Shown here piece by piece: positions 45,248 through 55,426 of a stretch of DNA of 64,000 bases. The notes under the pieces were generated by a model. It saw only the letters and a list, made by a program, of their open reading frames with translations. It made no database searches and was not told where the DNA came from. How positions within the stretch are numbered: the stretch's first letter is position 1; every line of letters starts with the position of its first letter. The position numbers and the translations under genes are program-made. Source of the stretch: an uncultured Erythrobacter sp. (lineage in GTDB: Bacteria; Pseudomonadota; Alphaproteobacteria; Sphingomonadales; Sphingomonadaceae); NCBI GenBank assembly GCA_947502815.1, contig CANNBH010000001.1, forward strand, positions 3,072,818-3,136,817. The letters run 5' to 3'.

Positions 45248-45849
45248 TCGCCTTCACCGGCGTCTTGTCCATTGCCGATGAACCCGATTTTAAGATCCAA
45301 GAGAACGGCAGCGTTCATCACGCACCCCAAATCCAACGTGAGTTTTTCATAATCTGCGTCTGGATCCATTGTGGGTGAAAGTGAGAGACTATCACCAAAA
45401 ACTTCCGTGACTATATTCTCGTCAAGGCCACAAAACCGCTCCAGCTTGCGTGCAAAGTCGAGATCGCTTTCGCCCGCTGCGCGCTCCGGCAGATCACCCA
45501 ATTCTGGCCGACCGGAAAAGTAAGATTGCGCGGCGGCCACAACGCGCGGTTTCATCAAGCTTGCAGCCAATTCATAGTAGCCAGGAGAAACAATCTCGCT
45601 CCAAGCAAGCACATATCCCGTCCGATCTGCTGCATAAAACGCACATTCAAGCTGCGCATCGCTGACCTCAAGATCATCGATCATGACGAAATTGGCCAAG
45701 GCGTCGTCATCTTCAGACACGTTTACGTCGTACAGGCCGCATTCGCGCAAAGCCGCGGAGATTTCAGCTTGAGTAAGGTGCCTATATTCACCCGTGTCCG
45801 CTTGCGCCGCCGACACCGCAAGCGTTGCGGCAGCGGCCAGACCAAGCAT
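45244..45849 (-). CDS. Exported hypothetical protein
   Basis: The 201-residue protein starts MLGLAAAATLAVSAAQA, a signal peptide, followed by an acidic domain with four or five cysteines (ALRECGLYDV, DAQLECAFYA, LERFCGLDE, LDLGCVMN) that could form disulfides in the periplasm. No family is recognised. The start at 45849 follows the dxs stop by 5 nt, so it is probably read from the dxs transcript; a longer form from 45912 would overlap dxs. It shares CTAA with the convergent mlaA stop. Confidence 0.72.
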   Translation of the reverse strand: MLGLAAAATLAVSAAQADTGEYRHLTQAEISAALRECGLYDVNVSEDDDALANFVMIDDLEVSDAQLECAFYAADRTGYVLAWSEIVSPGYYELAASLMKPRVVAAAQSYFSGRPELGDLPERAAGESDLDFARKLERFCGLDENIVTEVFGDSLSLSPTMDPDADYEKLTLDLGCVMNAAVLLDLKIGFIGNGQDAGEGD

Positions 45850-45854
45850 CACGA

Positions 45855-47777
45855 TTAAGCCCGCGCCTCTTCGACATTCGTAGAATTGTGCTTCAATGCC
45901 TTGAGCACGCATTCAACGATTTGCGGCGCGTTGAGGCCCGCTTCGTCGTATTGTTTCTCCGGCGTTTCGTGGTCGATAAAGATGTCGGGCAGGCGCAATG
46001 TGCGCACCTTCAATCCGGTGTCGGTCAGGCCTTCATCGCTGGCATAGGTCAGGACATGCGCGCCGAGCCCGCCGATTGCGCCTTCTTCGACTGTCACAAC
46101 CACTTCATGCGTGCGCATCAGTTTGGAGATCAAATCTTCATCAAGCGGCTTGGCAAAGCGAAGGTCGGCGACTGTCGTGGAAAGGCCCTTGGCCTCCAGC
46201 GCGTCTGCCGCTTTCTTGGCCTCTTCAAGCCGTGCGCCCAAAGACAGGATTGCGACCTTGGTGCCCTCACGGACAACGCGGCCCTTGCCGATTTCGAGCT
46301 TTTCGAGTGTCTCGGGAATAGGAACACCGGTGCCGCTGCCGCGCGGATAGCGCAGCGCAATCGGGCCATCGTCATATTCAGCCGCCGTGTAGGTCATGTT
46401 GGCCAATTCTGCTTCATCCGCAGCCGCCATCACGACCATATTGGGCAGTGTCGCGAGATAGGTGATGTCGAACGATCCGGCATGCGTGCAGCCATCCGCG
46501 CCAACCAGACCAGCACGGTCAATCGCAAAGCGCACCGGCAGGTTCTGGATTGCGACGTCATGTACCACTTGGTCATAGGCGCGCTGCAGGAAGGTTGAAT
46601 AGATTGCCGCGAATGGTCGCATGCCTTGTGCAGCCAAACCGGCGGCGAAGGTCACGCCGTGCTGTTCGGCGATGCCAACGTCAAAACTGCGCTCCGGATG
46701 CGCCTTTGCGAAGCGGTCAACGCCGGTTCCCGAAGGCATAGCCGCTGTGATCGCGCAAATCCGGTCGTCGGTTTCCGCCAGCTTTGCCAGCGTGTCACCA
46801 AACACGTTTTGATAGGCAGGAGGGCCAGCGGCGCCCTTCTTCTTCTCACCCGTGATGACGTTGAATTTGGGCACACCGTGGTATTTGTCGGCGCTTTCTT
46901 CTGCAAATTTGTATCCCTTGCCCTTTTTCGTCACGACATGGATCAAAACCGGGCCTTCGGATGTGTCGCGGACATTTTCCATAACAGGGATCAGGTGGTC
47001 GAGATTGTGTCCGTCAATCGGGCCTACATAGTAAAAGCCCAATTCTTCAAACAATGTCCCGCCGGTCACCATGCCGCGGGTGTATTCTTCGGCTTTGCGC
47101 ATGCCTTCGTGCACCCGGCGGCTCATTTTCTTGACCGCTTTGGAAGCAAGGCTGCGCAGACCGAGATATTCGCTCGATGACACCATCCGCGCCAAATAGG
47201 CGGACAATCCGCCGACGGGCGGTGCAATCGACATATCATTGTCATTCAGGATCACGACCAAGCGGTTGCCCGCTTGGGCCGCGTTGTTCATCGCCTCATA
47301 GGCCATGCCCGCGCTCATCGCGCCATCGCCGATTACCGCGATGCCGCGGCCGGGTTTGTCATTCAGCTTGTTCGCAACGGCAAAACCAAGCGCCGCCGAA
47401 ATCGAAGTCGAGGAATGCGCCGCGCCGAAGGGGTCATACTCACTTTCGCTGCGCTTTGTGAAACCGGACAAGCCGCCGCCCTGACGCAGGGTGCGAATGC
47501 GGTCGCGCCGACCGGTCAGGATTTTATGCGGATAGCATTGGTGGCCCACATCCCAGATCAACCGATCATCGGGCGTGTTAAAGACATAATGGAGCGCAAC
47601 GGTCAGCTCGACCACACCCAATCCAGAACCCAAATGCCCGCCAGACACGCTGACCGCGTCGATCATTTCAGAGCGCAGCTCGTCAGACAATTGCCGCAGC
47701 TGCTCGGGCTTAAGTTGGCGAAGCTCGTCAGGGGTCGGAATCTGATCAAGCAGTGGGGTCTTAGGAGGTACGCTCAT
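45855..47777 (-). CDS. dxs: 1-deoxy-D-xylulose-5-phosphate synthase
   Basis: The 640-residue thiamine-diphosphate enzyme condenses pyruvate and glyceraldehyde 3-phosphate in the first step of the MEP isoprenoid pathway. Motifs: [18 protein letters not shown] with the catalytic His, the ThDP motif [17 protein letters not shown], the transketolase-like [15 protein letters not shown] and the C-terminal domain. The start at 47777 ([14 protein letters not shown]) matches the family; upstream Met codons give a poor leader. It lies downstream of the Zur-like gene across 135 bp and upstream of a small exported protein. Confidence 0.96.
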   Translation of the reverse strand: MSVPPKTPLLDQIPTPDELRQLKPEQLRQLSDELRSEMIDAVSVSGGHLGSGLGVVELTVALHYVFNTPDDRLIWDVGHQCYPHKILTGRRDRIRTLRQGGGLSGFTKRSESEYDPFGAAHSSTSISAALGFAVANKLNDKPGRGIAVIGDGAMSAGMAYEAMNNAAQAGNRLVVILNDNDMSIAPPVGGLSAYLARMVSSSEYLGLRSLASKAVKKMSRRVHEGMRKAEEYTRGMVTGGTLFEELGFYYVGPIDGHNLDHLIPVMENVRDTSEGPVLIHVVTKKGKGYKFAEESADKYHGVPKFNVITGEKKKGAAGPPAYQNVFGDTLAKLAETDDRICAITAAMPSGTGVDRFAKAHPERSFDVGIAEQHGVTFAAGLAAQGMRPFAAIYSTFLQRAYDQVVHDVAIQNLPVRFAIDRAGLVGADGCTHAGSFDITYLATLPNMVVMAAADEAELANMTYTAAEYDDGPIALRYPRGSGTGVPIPETLEKLEIGKGRVVREGTKVAILSLGARLEEAKKAADALEAKGLSTTVADLRFAKPLDEDLISKLMRTHEVVVTVEEGAIGGLGAHVLTYASDEGLTDTGLKVRTLRLPDIFIDHETPEKQYDEAGLNAPQIVECVLKALKHNSTNVEEARA

Positions 47778-47912
47778 AAAATTGGCATTACACTCTTGAA
47801 ACTGAACTGTCGATAAACGCTTTGCCGCACACTGAGAACACTTCACCGTCGACCGTTGTCGGTTTGATGACAATTTTGAGCATCAAAGCGCGTTGAGGCC
47901 ACGACTCTTGCG

Positions 47913-48380
47913 TCAGGCACACATTTCACAAAGCCCGCGAATCTCCAACACCGGGCGTTCGGCCTTGAATTTCTTGGCTGCGGCAAGCGCGCGAACCGTC
48001 CGGCTCACGTCTTCGTCATCGACGTGCTTTGCCTCTCCGCATTCATCGCAGACAAGGAAGATACAGTCGTGCTCGCAGCCTGGATGGGTATTCGCGAGAT
48101 AAGCGTTGGAGCTTTCCACGCGCAGCGCCAGGTTCTTCGCTACAAATAGATCGAGGATGCGATAAATGCTGTTGGGCGCGACGCGCTTGCCGCGCGATGC
48201 CGACAGATTATCCGCGATATCATAGGCCGAAGCGGGGCGTTCATGCTTTGCGAGTTCGGTAAAAACCGCCTCACGCATGCTGGTCCATTGTTCGCCTGAC
48301 GCGGTCAGCGCATCACGCGCTGCTCCGATCAGATCTTCGCCCGAATGCTCTTCGTGCGCGTGGTGATGTTGGCTTGCCAT
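47913..48380 (-). CDS. zur: Fur-family regulator, probably the zinc regulator Zur
   Basis: The 155-residue protein has a His-rich N-terminus (HHHAHEEH), a winged helix (ASAYDIADNLSA to PNSIYRILDLF) and a C-terminal metal/dimer domain with two structural zinc CxxC motifs (CDEC, CEMC) plus HPGCEHDCIFLVC. The pattern fits Zur better than Fur, but metal specificity is inferred. The start MASQHHHAH at 48380 is chosen over 48425, which would run into msrA. It follows msrA by 41 nt on the same strand, so the small membrane protein, msrA and zur may form one operon. Confidence 0.82.
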   Translation of the reverse strand: MASQHHHAHEEHSGEDLIGAARDALTASGEQWTSMREAVFTELAKHERPASAYDIADNLSASRGKRVAPNSIYRILDLFVAKNLALRVESSNAYLANTHPGCEHDCIFLVCDECGEAKHVDDEDVSRTVRALAAAKKFKAERPVLEIRGLCEMCA

Positions 48381-48421
48381 GGCCACAATATAGGGCGGCT
48401 CACCAAGTTTCGCTAGCCGGT

Positions 48422-49108
48422 TCAACCGTCGCGCAGGAAACGCGCGGTGAAATCATTGGGAAACATCACCCGCAGCGCGTCAACTTTGGGCTTGTCCCAG
48501 CGCAGAATGTAACCGTGGCGAGGGTTCTTCGCCATAAAGTCCTGATGATAGGCTTCGGCTGGGTAGAATGTCCGCTCACGCTCAATCCGGGTCACAATGG
48601 GCCGGTTCCACACGCCCGATCGTTCCATCTGCGCCAAATAGGACTGGGCAACGGCGCGCTGTTCGGCGCTGGTTGGGACCAGAGCGCTGCGATAATGCGA
48701 TCCGACATCAGGGCCTTGGCGATTGCGCAAGGTGGGGTCAGTCACGATCGAGAAAAAGATCCGCAACAATTCGTCATAGCGAATGACATAGGGGTCATAG
48801 GTTATCCGCACGGCTTCGGCGTGATTGGTGCCGCCCGATGTGATGCGGCTGTAGGTTGCGTTGCCCGCGACCCCGCCGTGATAGCCCGATTCGGCTGATT
48901 TCACGCCGTTGACATGGCTGAACACGCCTTCGACGCCCCAGAAACATCCGCCTGCAAAGATCGCGGTTTTAAGGCCTGCGCCTTCTTTCGCCGTGCGTTG
49001 CGGTGCAGGTGCGTTGACGGGTTCTTCGAGCGCGAGTGCCGGTGCGGGCTGAGTCGCCAGCGCTAATCCAGTTACAGCGGCAGCAGCGGCCAACAATACG
49101 CGCTTCAT
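48422..49108 (-). CDS. msrA: Peptide-methionine (S)-S-oxide reductase, exported
   Basis: The 228-residue enzyme reduces methionine-S-sulfoxide. A signal peptide (MKRVLLAAAAAVTGLALATQ) places it in the periplasm, unlike the usual cytoplasmic MsrA. The catalytic motif is GGCFWGVE with C55; no other cysteine follows in the C-terminal part, so it needs an external reductant. The start at 49108 overlaps the stop of the small membrane protein (ATGA). Zur-like gene follows. Its stereochemical partner, exported MsrB, is encoded at 29 kb. Confidence 0.94.
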   Translation of the reverse strand: MKRVLLAAAAAVTGLALATQPAPALALEEPVNAPAPQRTAKEGAGLKTAIFAGGCFWGVEGVFSHVNGVKSAESGYHGGVAGNATYSRITSGGTNHAEAVRITYDPYVIRYDELLRIFFSIVTDPTLRNRQGPDVGSHYRSALVPTSAEQRAVAQSYLAQMERSGVWNRPIVTRIERERTFYPAEAYHQDFMAKNPRHGYILRWDKPKVDALRVMFPNDFTARFLRDG

Positions 49109-49296
49109 TGCGAATTCTCCCAAGGTTCAATCACAAATTCCGCCGATGGAGCAGGCGCCTCCAAAGGCGTAGCGGCCTGTGCCGGCGATTCCAGATGCGG
49201 GCCCCACTCGTCCAAGGTGGAGGCAGCCAACACGATCGCTCCAGCCAAAAAGCCGATACCAAAATTTCGGAAAAGATCTGGGGTAAAGAGGGTCAT
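49105..49296 (-). CDS. Small single-pass membrane protein preceding msrA
   Basis: The 63-residue protein has one hydrophobic segment (FGIGFLAGAIVLAASTL, about residues 12-28) followed by a proline- and alanine-rich tail. It overlaps msrA by ATGA, which is the main evidence that it is real. No family is recognised. It could help deliver electrons or anchor the periplasmic reductase, but nothing in it (no Cys, no haem or Fe-S motif) supports a redox role. Confidence 0.65.
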   Translation of the reverse strand: MTLFTPDLFRNFGIGFLAGAIVLAASTLDEWGPHLESPAQAATPLEAPAPSAEFVIEPWENSQ

Positions 49297-49383
49297 TTTA
49301 GGGTCTCGCGGGGGTCAATTTCTGTATTTCTCAATTCCCCACTAAGAACGGCGCGCTTGCGCTGAAATGAATAGGGCCTTCCT

Positions 49384-49406
49384 GCGACATTTCGTTACGA
49401 AGTCGC
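49384..49406. repeat. Inverted repeat between purH and the msrA operon
   Basis: GCGAC...GTCGC encloses TTCG-TTA-CGAA, giving a 9-bp stem with a 2-nt bulge. No U-run follows on either strand, so it is not a plain intrinsic terminator of purH. It could be part of the promoter region of the minus-strand msrA operon. Confidence 0.35.
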
Positions 49407-49457
49407 ATTTGGTTACGCAGACCCGCGTAAAAAGATGAACAGTGCGCCTGCGAAGGC

Positions 49458-51080
49458 TTAGTGCCGGAAGTGCCGCATCCCGGTAAATACCATCGCCAGA
49501 CCCGCGTCATCAGCGGCAGCGATCACCTCATCATCACGGATCGACCCGCCCGGTTGAATGACCGCTGTCGCGCCCGCCTCTGCTGCGGCAATCAGGCCAT
49601 CAGCGAATGGGAAAAATGCATCTGAAGCAACCGCGCTGCCCGCAGTTTTCGCCGCAGCCCATTCATAGGTTTCAGCCGCTTCGCGCGCTTTGATCGCAGC
49701 AATCCGGGCCGAATCGCGCCGGTTCATCTGGCCAGCGCCAATGCCAGCTGTTGCGCCGTCCTTGGCATAGACAATCGCGTTGGATTTGACGTGCCGGGCA
49801 ACGGTCCATGCGAACAGGCAGTCTTTGAGCTCCTGCGGTGTCGGCTCGCGCTTGGTGACGACTTTCAAGTCTGCCTCAGCCACCGCGCCATTGTCGCGGC
49901 CTTGGATCAACATGCCGCCTGCAATCGTCTTCATCGAAAAGCCGCCGCGGCGCGGATCAGGCAGTGTGCCGCATTCCAGCAAGCGCAGGTTCTTTTTCTT
50001 GGCGAAGATTTCGCGCGCCTCGGGCGTAACGCTTGGTGCAATCACGACTTCGGTAAAGATGCTCGCAATCGCCTCTGCCGTTGCTCCGTCAAGCTCAGTG
50101 TTGACCGCAACGATGCCGCCAAATGCCGACACGCTGTCGCATTGCAGGGCGTCATTCCATGCATCCAGCAACGATCCGCTCTGCGCCACGCCGCAAGGGT
50201 TGGCGTGTTTCACGATCACAACCGCCGGGTCTTGCCCGTCAAACTCCGCCGCCAGTTCAAGCGCGGCATCCGCATCGTTCAAATTGTTGTAGCTGAGCGC
50301 TTTGCCTTGCAGCTGCTCTGCCTGAGGAACGCCGCTGGTGCCGGTGACTTGCGGAACATAGATGGCCGCCGATTGATGCGGGTTTTCGCCGTAGCGCAAG
50401 GTGTCCTCGCGCTTAAAAGCCAGCGGCATGGTTTCGACAAAGGGTGTCGCTTGCAATGCCTCTGTGCCCAAGGGATGCGTGTAGGCATCGCCAAAGGCAA
50501 ACCAGTTGGCAATCGCCGCGTCATAGGAAGCGGTGCGCGCGTATGCTTTACCGGCCATGCGGATACGGAAAGCCTGCGTTGTGGCGCCGTCATTCGCTTC
50601 GATCTCTTCGATCAAGGTGCTGTAATCGGCCGGATCGGTCAGGATCGTCACAAACCCATGGTTCTTGGCCGCGCTGCGCACCATGCTGGGCCCGCCGATG
50701 TCGATGTTCTCAATAATCTCGGCGCGCTCTGCGCCTTTCGCAACAGTCGCCTCGAACGGGTAAAGATTGACCACAACCAGATCGATCGCACCGATGCCGT
50801 GTGCTTCCATTGCGGCGACATGTTCGTCATTGTCGCGCAGTGCCAACAGGCCGCCATGGACCGTGGGATGCAGAGTTTTGACCCGGCCATCCATCATCTC
50901 TGGAAAACCGGTTAGGTCGGATACATCACGCACTTCCAAACCAGCCTCGCGCAAAGTGCGCGCCGTGCCGCCGGTGCTGACCAATTCAACGCCGCGCGCT
51001 TCCAAAGCCTTACCCAGTTCCGCCAAGCCGGATTTGTCGGACACCGAAAGCAGCGCCCGCTTAATTTGTGGCTGTGTCAT
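49458..51080 (-). CDS. purH: Bifunctional AICAR transformylase / IMP cyclohydrolase
   Basis: The 540-residue enzyme performs the last two steps of IMP synthesis. The N-terminal MGS-like cyclohydrolase domain ([35 protein letters not shown]) spans about 1-200 and the AICARFT domain follows with the conserved [10 protein letters not shown] and [13 protein letters not shown]. Length is normal. It is last in the run rpe, heparinase-like, purH on the minus strand, with 10 nt before it. Confidence 0.96.
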   Translation of the reverse strand: MTQPQIKRALLSVSDKSGLAELGKALEARGVELVSTGGTARTLREAGLEVRDVSDLTGFPEMMDGRVKTLHPTVHGGLLALRDNDEHVAAMEAHGIGAIDLVVVNLYPFEATVAKGAERAEIIENIDIGGPSMVRSAAKNHGFVTILTDPADYSTLIEEIEANDGATTQAFRIRMAGKAYARTASYDAAIANWFAFGDAYTHPLGTEALQATPFVETMPLAFKREDTLRYGENPHQSAAIYVPQVTGTSGVPQAEQLQGKALSYNNLNDADAALELAAEFDGQDPAVVIVKHANPCGVAQSGSLLDAWNDALQCDSVSAFGGIVAVNTELDGATAEAIASIFTEVVIAPSVTPEAREIFAKKKNLRLLECGTLPDPRRGGFSMKTIAGGMLIQGRDNGAVAEADLKVVTKREPTPQELKDCLFAWTVARHVKSNAIVYAKDGATAGIGAGQMNRRDSARIAAIKAREAAETYEWAAAKTAGSAVASDAFFPFADGLIAAAEAGATAVIQPGGSIRDDEVIAAADDAGLAMVFTGMRHFRH

Positions 51081-51090
51081 TTCTGAAAAA

Positions 51091-53004
51091 TTATCCCATT
51101 TTTTTGAGGAGCCAAGAGAACTGGCCCCCGCCGCGCGATGTCAGCCCCTCGATAACCAATTGTTCGGTCGCGTGAGGACGGCCATCGCCATCAACCCAAA
51201 GGCTGTCTTCGCACAACAGCTTCACATCCTCTTGATCCGCGCCGTCGGTGCGCAGGCGGAACTGCCATAGGCGCCCGTCGGGTGTCAGCAAGCTTGCGCC
51301 GCGCCGATCGTCCGACAAATGCGCCTCCACTCCGCGTCCCAAGTGAAACCGGATGGCGAATTTGACCATGCCGCGCTTTCCCTTGCGCGAAGATGGCAGA
51401 AGAATGTCGTCGCCAGACAGCTCTGTACCATCGCTGCGCATAGTCAGAATGCGGTTGTGGGTTAGGCCAAAGCGCGCTGCGTAACCGTCGTGGCTTGCCT
51501 CGACACTGGTGACTTCGCGGCCATTGCGCGCGCTTTCACGGCGTTCAACCTCGACCATTTCTGCCCCGCGGCCCAATTTGCCATGGAGCAAGACCGCGGT
51601 GCTGTTCGCATCATCAAGAACCAGCGTGGAATGGGCGGCGGTTGCGCGCAGGCCCTGTCCGATCCGTGCAGGAACCTGTCCGCCTGCAAGCGCCGCGCCG
51701 CCGCAATTGACGATCACACGCGATGGTCCATCTGACAATTCAAACGCCAAAGTGGACGCACAGCCGCACCGTGTATGGCGCGCGCGCGGCGGCGGACCTG
51801 CGTCAAATTGCACAATGGTCTGCCCGCCGCGCATGCGCTGATATCCCCAATGCTGAGGTTCATTCAGCGGGCGCGTGCGAATGCCGGTTGCGATGATCAG
51901 GTCCGACACTGCGTCCGCGCTGATCGCGCCTTGGCCCTGCCAATTGCCCAACGCGCCGTCACCGTGGCGCAGCGCAAGCAGCGGCGGAACAAGCAATTCG
52001 CGCATCACCCAAAGCGCATCGGGCGCTTCCAATTCGACCGCCTCATAACAGGCGAGCAGATCGGTCAGCACCCGGATTGCATCCATTTGCGCGGCCGGAC
52101 ACCGGGCCAGCGAGCCGCCGTCTTCGGCCACCAATTCGCCCAAAGCGCGGATCAAGGCCGCTTCGCCATAAAGCCGGCGCGGCTTGCCATCGGGAAGCAG
52201 AAGCCCTGCCGCCGTTACTGCGGCCCAACCAGCAACTTGGCCCAAACCAGCGCCGCTGTGCAGAGCTTTGCGGTCGAGCCAATTGGCCGTGTCTTCAATC
52301 GCTTTAAGCAATTTCGGCTTTAGTTCGCCGTCCTGCCCTGCCAACACAATCGGCGCATGGATCAACCACGCCATTAGGCGCAGGCCTGCATTTTCTACAT
52401 CCCAGACCAGCCCTTTTGAGCGGCGCTTCGGCGGAGTGGCGTTGGCTTCGAGCCACCGACCAGTAATTCGCTCAGCGATAGGAATGCAGTCTTCGCGGGG
52501 CGCGCTTGCGGCAAGGTCGGCCAACCAAGAGAAACTGTGAACTGTCCGCTCTAGTCCGGGGCTAAGTCGTCCACTGGCGCCGTCAAAATCGAGCTGGCCG
52601 ATGGGTTGCTTGACGCCGTGGACAAGAAAATGCCCAGCGCGCAGCGCCGTGCCCGCCGCACGGTCGCCGATGATCGGGCTGTTCACAGTGGCAAGGACAC
52701 GAACTGATTGCGCGCGGCGGAGCGGAGCGGCCAAAGTGTGCCCTGGCACACCCATCCGGTACGCCAAACGGATCAGCGCCTCTCCCGGACGCGTCCGAGG
52801 CGCGATAACATCGGTTAGGGCAAGCGCGCGCGACGTATCGACGGGATCAACAGGGAATGCTGGGTTTCCATCATCGCGCAGCGCCTCTTCGGCGTGTCCC
52901 AGCGGGATAGCAGAAGTCGTCGCTGCACGTTCGCCTGCCTCGTCGAGCTCCTCCAACGCGGTGCCCGTTGCCGATTCCTGATCATCGAAAAGGGTTTCCA
53001 TCAC
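51091..53004 (-). CDS. Heparinase II/III-like protein
   Basis: The 637-residue protein has an N-terminal alpha/alpha toroid-like region (about 90-370) and a C-terminal Heparinase_II_III beta domain (about 380-610, with [19 protein letters not shown] and [17 protein letters not shown]). Related polysaccharide lyases cleave uronic-acid polymers, yet no signal peptide is visible, and in this group the gene regularly sits with rpe and purH, suggesting a household role rather than foreign polymer use. The start at 53004 has GGGAGG close upstream and overlaps the rpe stop by 4 nt. Confidence 0.87.
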   Translation of the reverse strand: MMETLFDDQESATGTALEELDEAGERAATTSAIPLGHAEEALRDDGNPAFPVDPVDTSRALALTDVIAPRTRPGEALIRLAYRMGVPGHTLAAPLRRAQSVRVLATVNSPIIGDRAAGTALRAGHFLVHGVKQPIGQLDFDGASGRLSPGLERTVHSFSWLADLAASAPREDCIPIAERITGRWLEANATPPKRRSKGLVWDVENAGLRLMAWLIHAPIVLAGQDGELKPKLLKAIEDTANWLDRKALHSGAGLGQVAGWAAVTAAGLLLPDGKPRRLYGEAALIRALGELVAEDGGSLARCPAAQMDAIRVLTDLLACYEAVELEAPDALWVMRELLVPPLLALRHGDGALGNWQGQGAISADAVSDLIIATGIRTRPLNEPQHWGYQRMRGGQTIVQFDAGPPPRARHTRCGCASTLAFELSDGPSRVIVNCGGAALAGGQVPARIGQGLRATAAHSTLVLDDANSTAVLLHGKLGRGAEMVEVERRESARNGREVTSVEASHDGYAARFGLTHNRILTMRSDGTELSGDDILLPSSRKGKRGMVKFAIRFHLGRGVEAHLSDDRRGASLLTPDGRLWQFRLRTDGADQEDVKLLCEDSLWVDGDGRPHATEQLVIEGLTSRGGGQFSWLLKKMG

Positions 53005-53663
53005 GCCTCCCCCTTCAGCGCGGCAATGTTCGATGCGTAGTGATCCGCCCCGCCCTTAAAGGTCGCTGAGCCCGCGACCAGCACATCGGCGCCCGCTTCG
53101 ACGCACAATTTGGCTGTTTCAGGATTCACGCCGCCATCGACTTCCAAATGGATATCGCGCCCGGTTGCCGCGATCATCGCGCGAATGCGGCGGACCTTGT
53201 CCAGCTGAGAGTGGATAAAGCTCTGCCCGCCAAAGCCGGGATTGACGCTCATCACTAGGATCAAATCAACAAGGTCCATGACATTGTCGAGCACTTCGAC
53301 AGGAGTGCCGGGATTGATCACAACGCCCGCCTTTTTGCCCAGCGCACGGATCGCCTGAAGTGTGCGATGCACATGCGGGCCTGCTTCTGGATGGACGGTG
53401 ATGATATCCGCGCCCGCGCTTGCAAAGGCTTCAAGATACGGGTCGACCGGTGAAATCATCAAATGAACGTCGAACACTTTTTCCGTGTGCGGGCGCAATG
53501 CTTTCACGACATCTGGGCCGATCGTAATGTTCGGCACAAAATGCCCATCCATCACATCGATGTGAATCCAATCCGCCCCTGCCGCATCGACGCTGCGCAC
53601 TTCTTCGCCCAGCCGCGCGAAGTCAGCGGATAGAATACTGGGAGAGATCAGAGGATTTGGCAT
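53001..53663 (-). CDS. rpe: Ribulose-phosphate 3-epimerase
   Basis: The 220-residue TIM-barrel enzyme interconverts ribulose 5-phosphate and xylulose 5-phosphate. Metal and catalytic residues are seen in [28 protein letters not shown] and the C-terminal EVDGGVN. The start MPNPLISPS at 53663 is preferred; MLTMPN from 53672 is possible. Its stop overlaps the heparinase-like start (ATGA-type), so rpe, heparinase-like and purH are one transcript. Divergent from the DUF2141 gene. Confidence 0.96.
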   Translation of the reverse strand: MPNPLISPSILSADFARLGEEVRSVDAAGADWIHIDVMDGHFVPNITIGPDVVKALRPHTEKVFDVHLMISPVDPYLEAFASAGADIITVHPEAGPHVHRTLQAIRALGKKAGVVINPGTPVEVLDNVMDLVDLILVMSVNPGFGGQSFIHSQLDKVRRIRAMIAATGRDIHLEVDGGVNPETAKLCVEAGADVLVAGSATFKGGADHYASNIAALKGEA

Positions 53664-53919
53664 GGTTAGCAAAGGGGCCTTTTACCTTTGGATTGGCCTT
53701 ACCCCCTGTGCGAATCGCGCAGCAAGCCGGGTTCAGTGGCTTTTCCCCGCCCTTTTTCCGTCCGCAATCAAGGCAGTGATCGCAGCTTTCCACCCCTTTT
53801 ACCGCCAGTTCAGCCGGAATTCAGCACGGTTGCGATAGGTGTTTGTTGTATTCTCGTGGCAAAAGGGCACTTGGCGATCCGCCAACGCCGCTTGCGCACA
53901 AACCAACAGGCAGAGCACA

Positions 53920-54483
53920 ATGACGACCACTTCGCGGAAATTTTCCGGGATCAAACGACGCGGAACCAAGGCCGTAATCGGCGGGCTTGGTACAGCGATG
54001 CTCATGGCGCTTGGCGCGGTGGCACCGTCTGCCCCGCTTGCGGCGCAAGCCTCCAGCAGCAGCGATTATCGCAATGTTATCTCTAACAATATGCGCGCCT
54101 GCGCACCCGGCGCCGGCCCATCGGTGCGGGTGACGATCAATGGTATCAAGAATTCAAACGGCACAATCCGCGCGCAAGTTTACAACGGCACCCGCGCCGA
54201 TTGGCTGGAAAGCGGTCGCTGGCTCAACCGGATCGAATTGCCCGCGCGCCGTGGTCGAATGACGGTTTGCCTGCCTGTGCCCGCAAGCGGCAATTATGCC
54301 ATCGCGGTGCGTCACGACGTCAATGGCAATGGCTCCACAGATATCCGCACGGACGGCGGCGCGATGTCCAATGATCCCGCGATCAGCATTTTTAATCTGG
54401 GCAAACCCGGCATCGATAAAACCCGCTTTAGCGTGGGCCGCGGGGTCAGCTCGATCGCGGTAACGATGAAATATTTCAGCTAA
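53920..54483 (+). CDS. Exported DUF2141-family protein
   Basis: The 187-residue protein has an N-terminal signal/anchor (GGLGTAMLMALGAVAPSAPL) and then a DUF2141 beta-sandwich from about residue 65 (VRVTINGIKNSNGTIRAQVY, AIAVRHDVNGNGSTDI, GMPS-like segments replaced by GAMSNDPA). The DxNGNG element resembles a calcium-binding loop. Function of the family is not established. The start at 53920 (MTTTSRKFSG) is chosen because the upstream extension is not signal-like. It shares CTAA with the convergent gene's stop. Confidence 0.82.
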   Translation: MTTTSRKFSGIKRRGTKAVIGGLGTAMLMALGAVAPSAPLAAQASSSSDYRNVISNNMRACAPGAGPSVRVTINGIKNSNGTIRAQVYNGTRADWLESGRWLNRIELPARRGRMTVCLPVPASGNYAIAVRHDVNGNGSTDIRTDGGAMSNDPAISIFNLGKPGIDKTRFSVGRGVSSIAVTMKYFS

Positions 54484-55409
54484 CGTCCGTTTTTGCGGTG
54501 CTTTCGCAGCGCCCATAACACCGAAGGGGCAGACAAAAGCGGGTAACGCTCCCGAAAAGGGGTGACCTCAACCGGCATTCCGGTGTGCCGTTCAATCTTC
54601 CAAGCAGCGTAGCGCGCGGCCCCTTCAAACGTGGTGCTGGCCTTTATCAGCCGGGCGAAATTCAGCGGTTTTCCCAACCGGCGTCGGCGTTTCCACCACT
54701 TGAGGATCCGGGATCTTTCGCTGGCAGATAGGCTCGGCGTGAGCTGGTCGCCATCCTGTGAATAAGCAATGCCCGCCGCATCCAGCGCGAGCGGCAACAA
54801 CCCGGCAAAATGCGCTTCATTAACGCTCAAAATGTCGTTTTCGCGCCCAGCCTTCTCGACCCGAAACTCCGCTCTATAAGTCGCCTGAAACAAGGCCCGC
54901 CAGTAATCGGGTGCCGTTCCGGTCGCCGGGCCAAGCGCCGCTGCCAGCCGCGCCGCTGTCATCGCGGCGGCCTCAACCGCCTTGCCGATCGCGGTGCGCG
55001 AGGCCTCATCACGGGCCCACACCAAAGCAGAAGGCTGCACAAACCGCGCCCAAATCGTTGTGTCGACCAATTCGCCAGATGCGGCCTTTTCAAAGGTGGA
55101 CAGCGCCATGGTTGCCACCTTGGCGCGTAAGGTTTGCCCGTCATGCCCGCGCTCATGATAGCTAACCTTGGGCCATATCCGCACCGCCTCATCACCCGGC
55201 AGGAGAACGTAGAAATCGAGTACCCCGTCAAGCGATCCGGTGCGCAAATTGGAACCGTAAAACAACACGGCGAGCGCGCCTGCTCCTTGCGCCAATTCGC
55301 GCGCAAACTCGGCGATCGCGGGATCAATTGCGGCATCGAGCTGATCGGCAATGCGAACAGCTAAGGGAGCCGAAAGGGGATCAGAATCGGGGGGTGCTGT
55401 GCGCGCCAT
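54480..55409 (-). CDS. Nucleotidyltransferase-like protein, possibly a Tam41-type phosphatidate cytidylyltransferase
   Basis: The 309-residue protein is not firmly recognised. Near residue 50 it has YGSNLRTGSLDGVLDFYVL, a G[S]-x-D-x-D/F layout like the Pol-beta nucleotidyltransferase active site and like the GS...DF motif of mitochondrial Tam41, which makes CDP-diacylglycerol. No membrane segment is evident. The gene lies 17 nt downstream of a diacylglycerol kinase gene on the same strand; the kinase product, phosphatidic acid, is the Tam41 substrate. The assignment is inference from motif plus context; another small-molecule nucleotidyltransferase is possible. Confidence 0.5.
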   Translation of the reverse strand: MARTAPPDSDPLSAPLAVRIADQLDAAIDPAIAEFARELAQGAGALAVLFYGSNLRTGSLDGVLDFYVLLPGDEAVRIWPKVSYHERGHDGQTLRAKVATMALSTFEKAASGELVDTTIWARFVQPSALVWARDEASRTAIGKAVEAAAMTAARLAAALGPATGTAPDYWRALFQATYRAEFRVEKAGRENDILSVNEAHFAGLLPLALDAAGIAYSQDGDQLTPSLSASERSRILKWWKRRRRLGKPLNFARLIKASTTFEGAARYAAWKIERHTGMPVEVTPFRERYPLLSAPSVLWALRKHRKNGR

Positions 55410-55426
55410 AGGCCACGCTTCTCGCT

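Noticed and set aside
49791..50915. 374-codon open frame antisense to purH
   Set aside because: Shadow of purH, no motif and no start signal.
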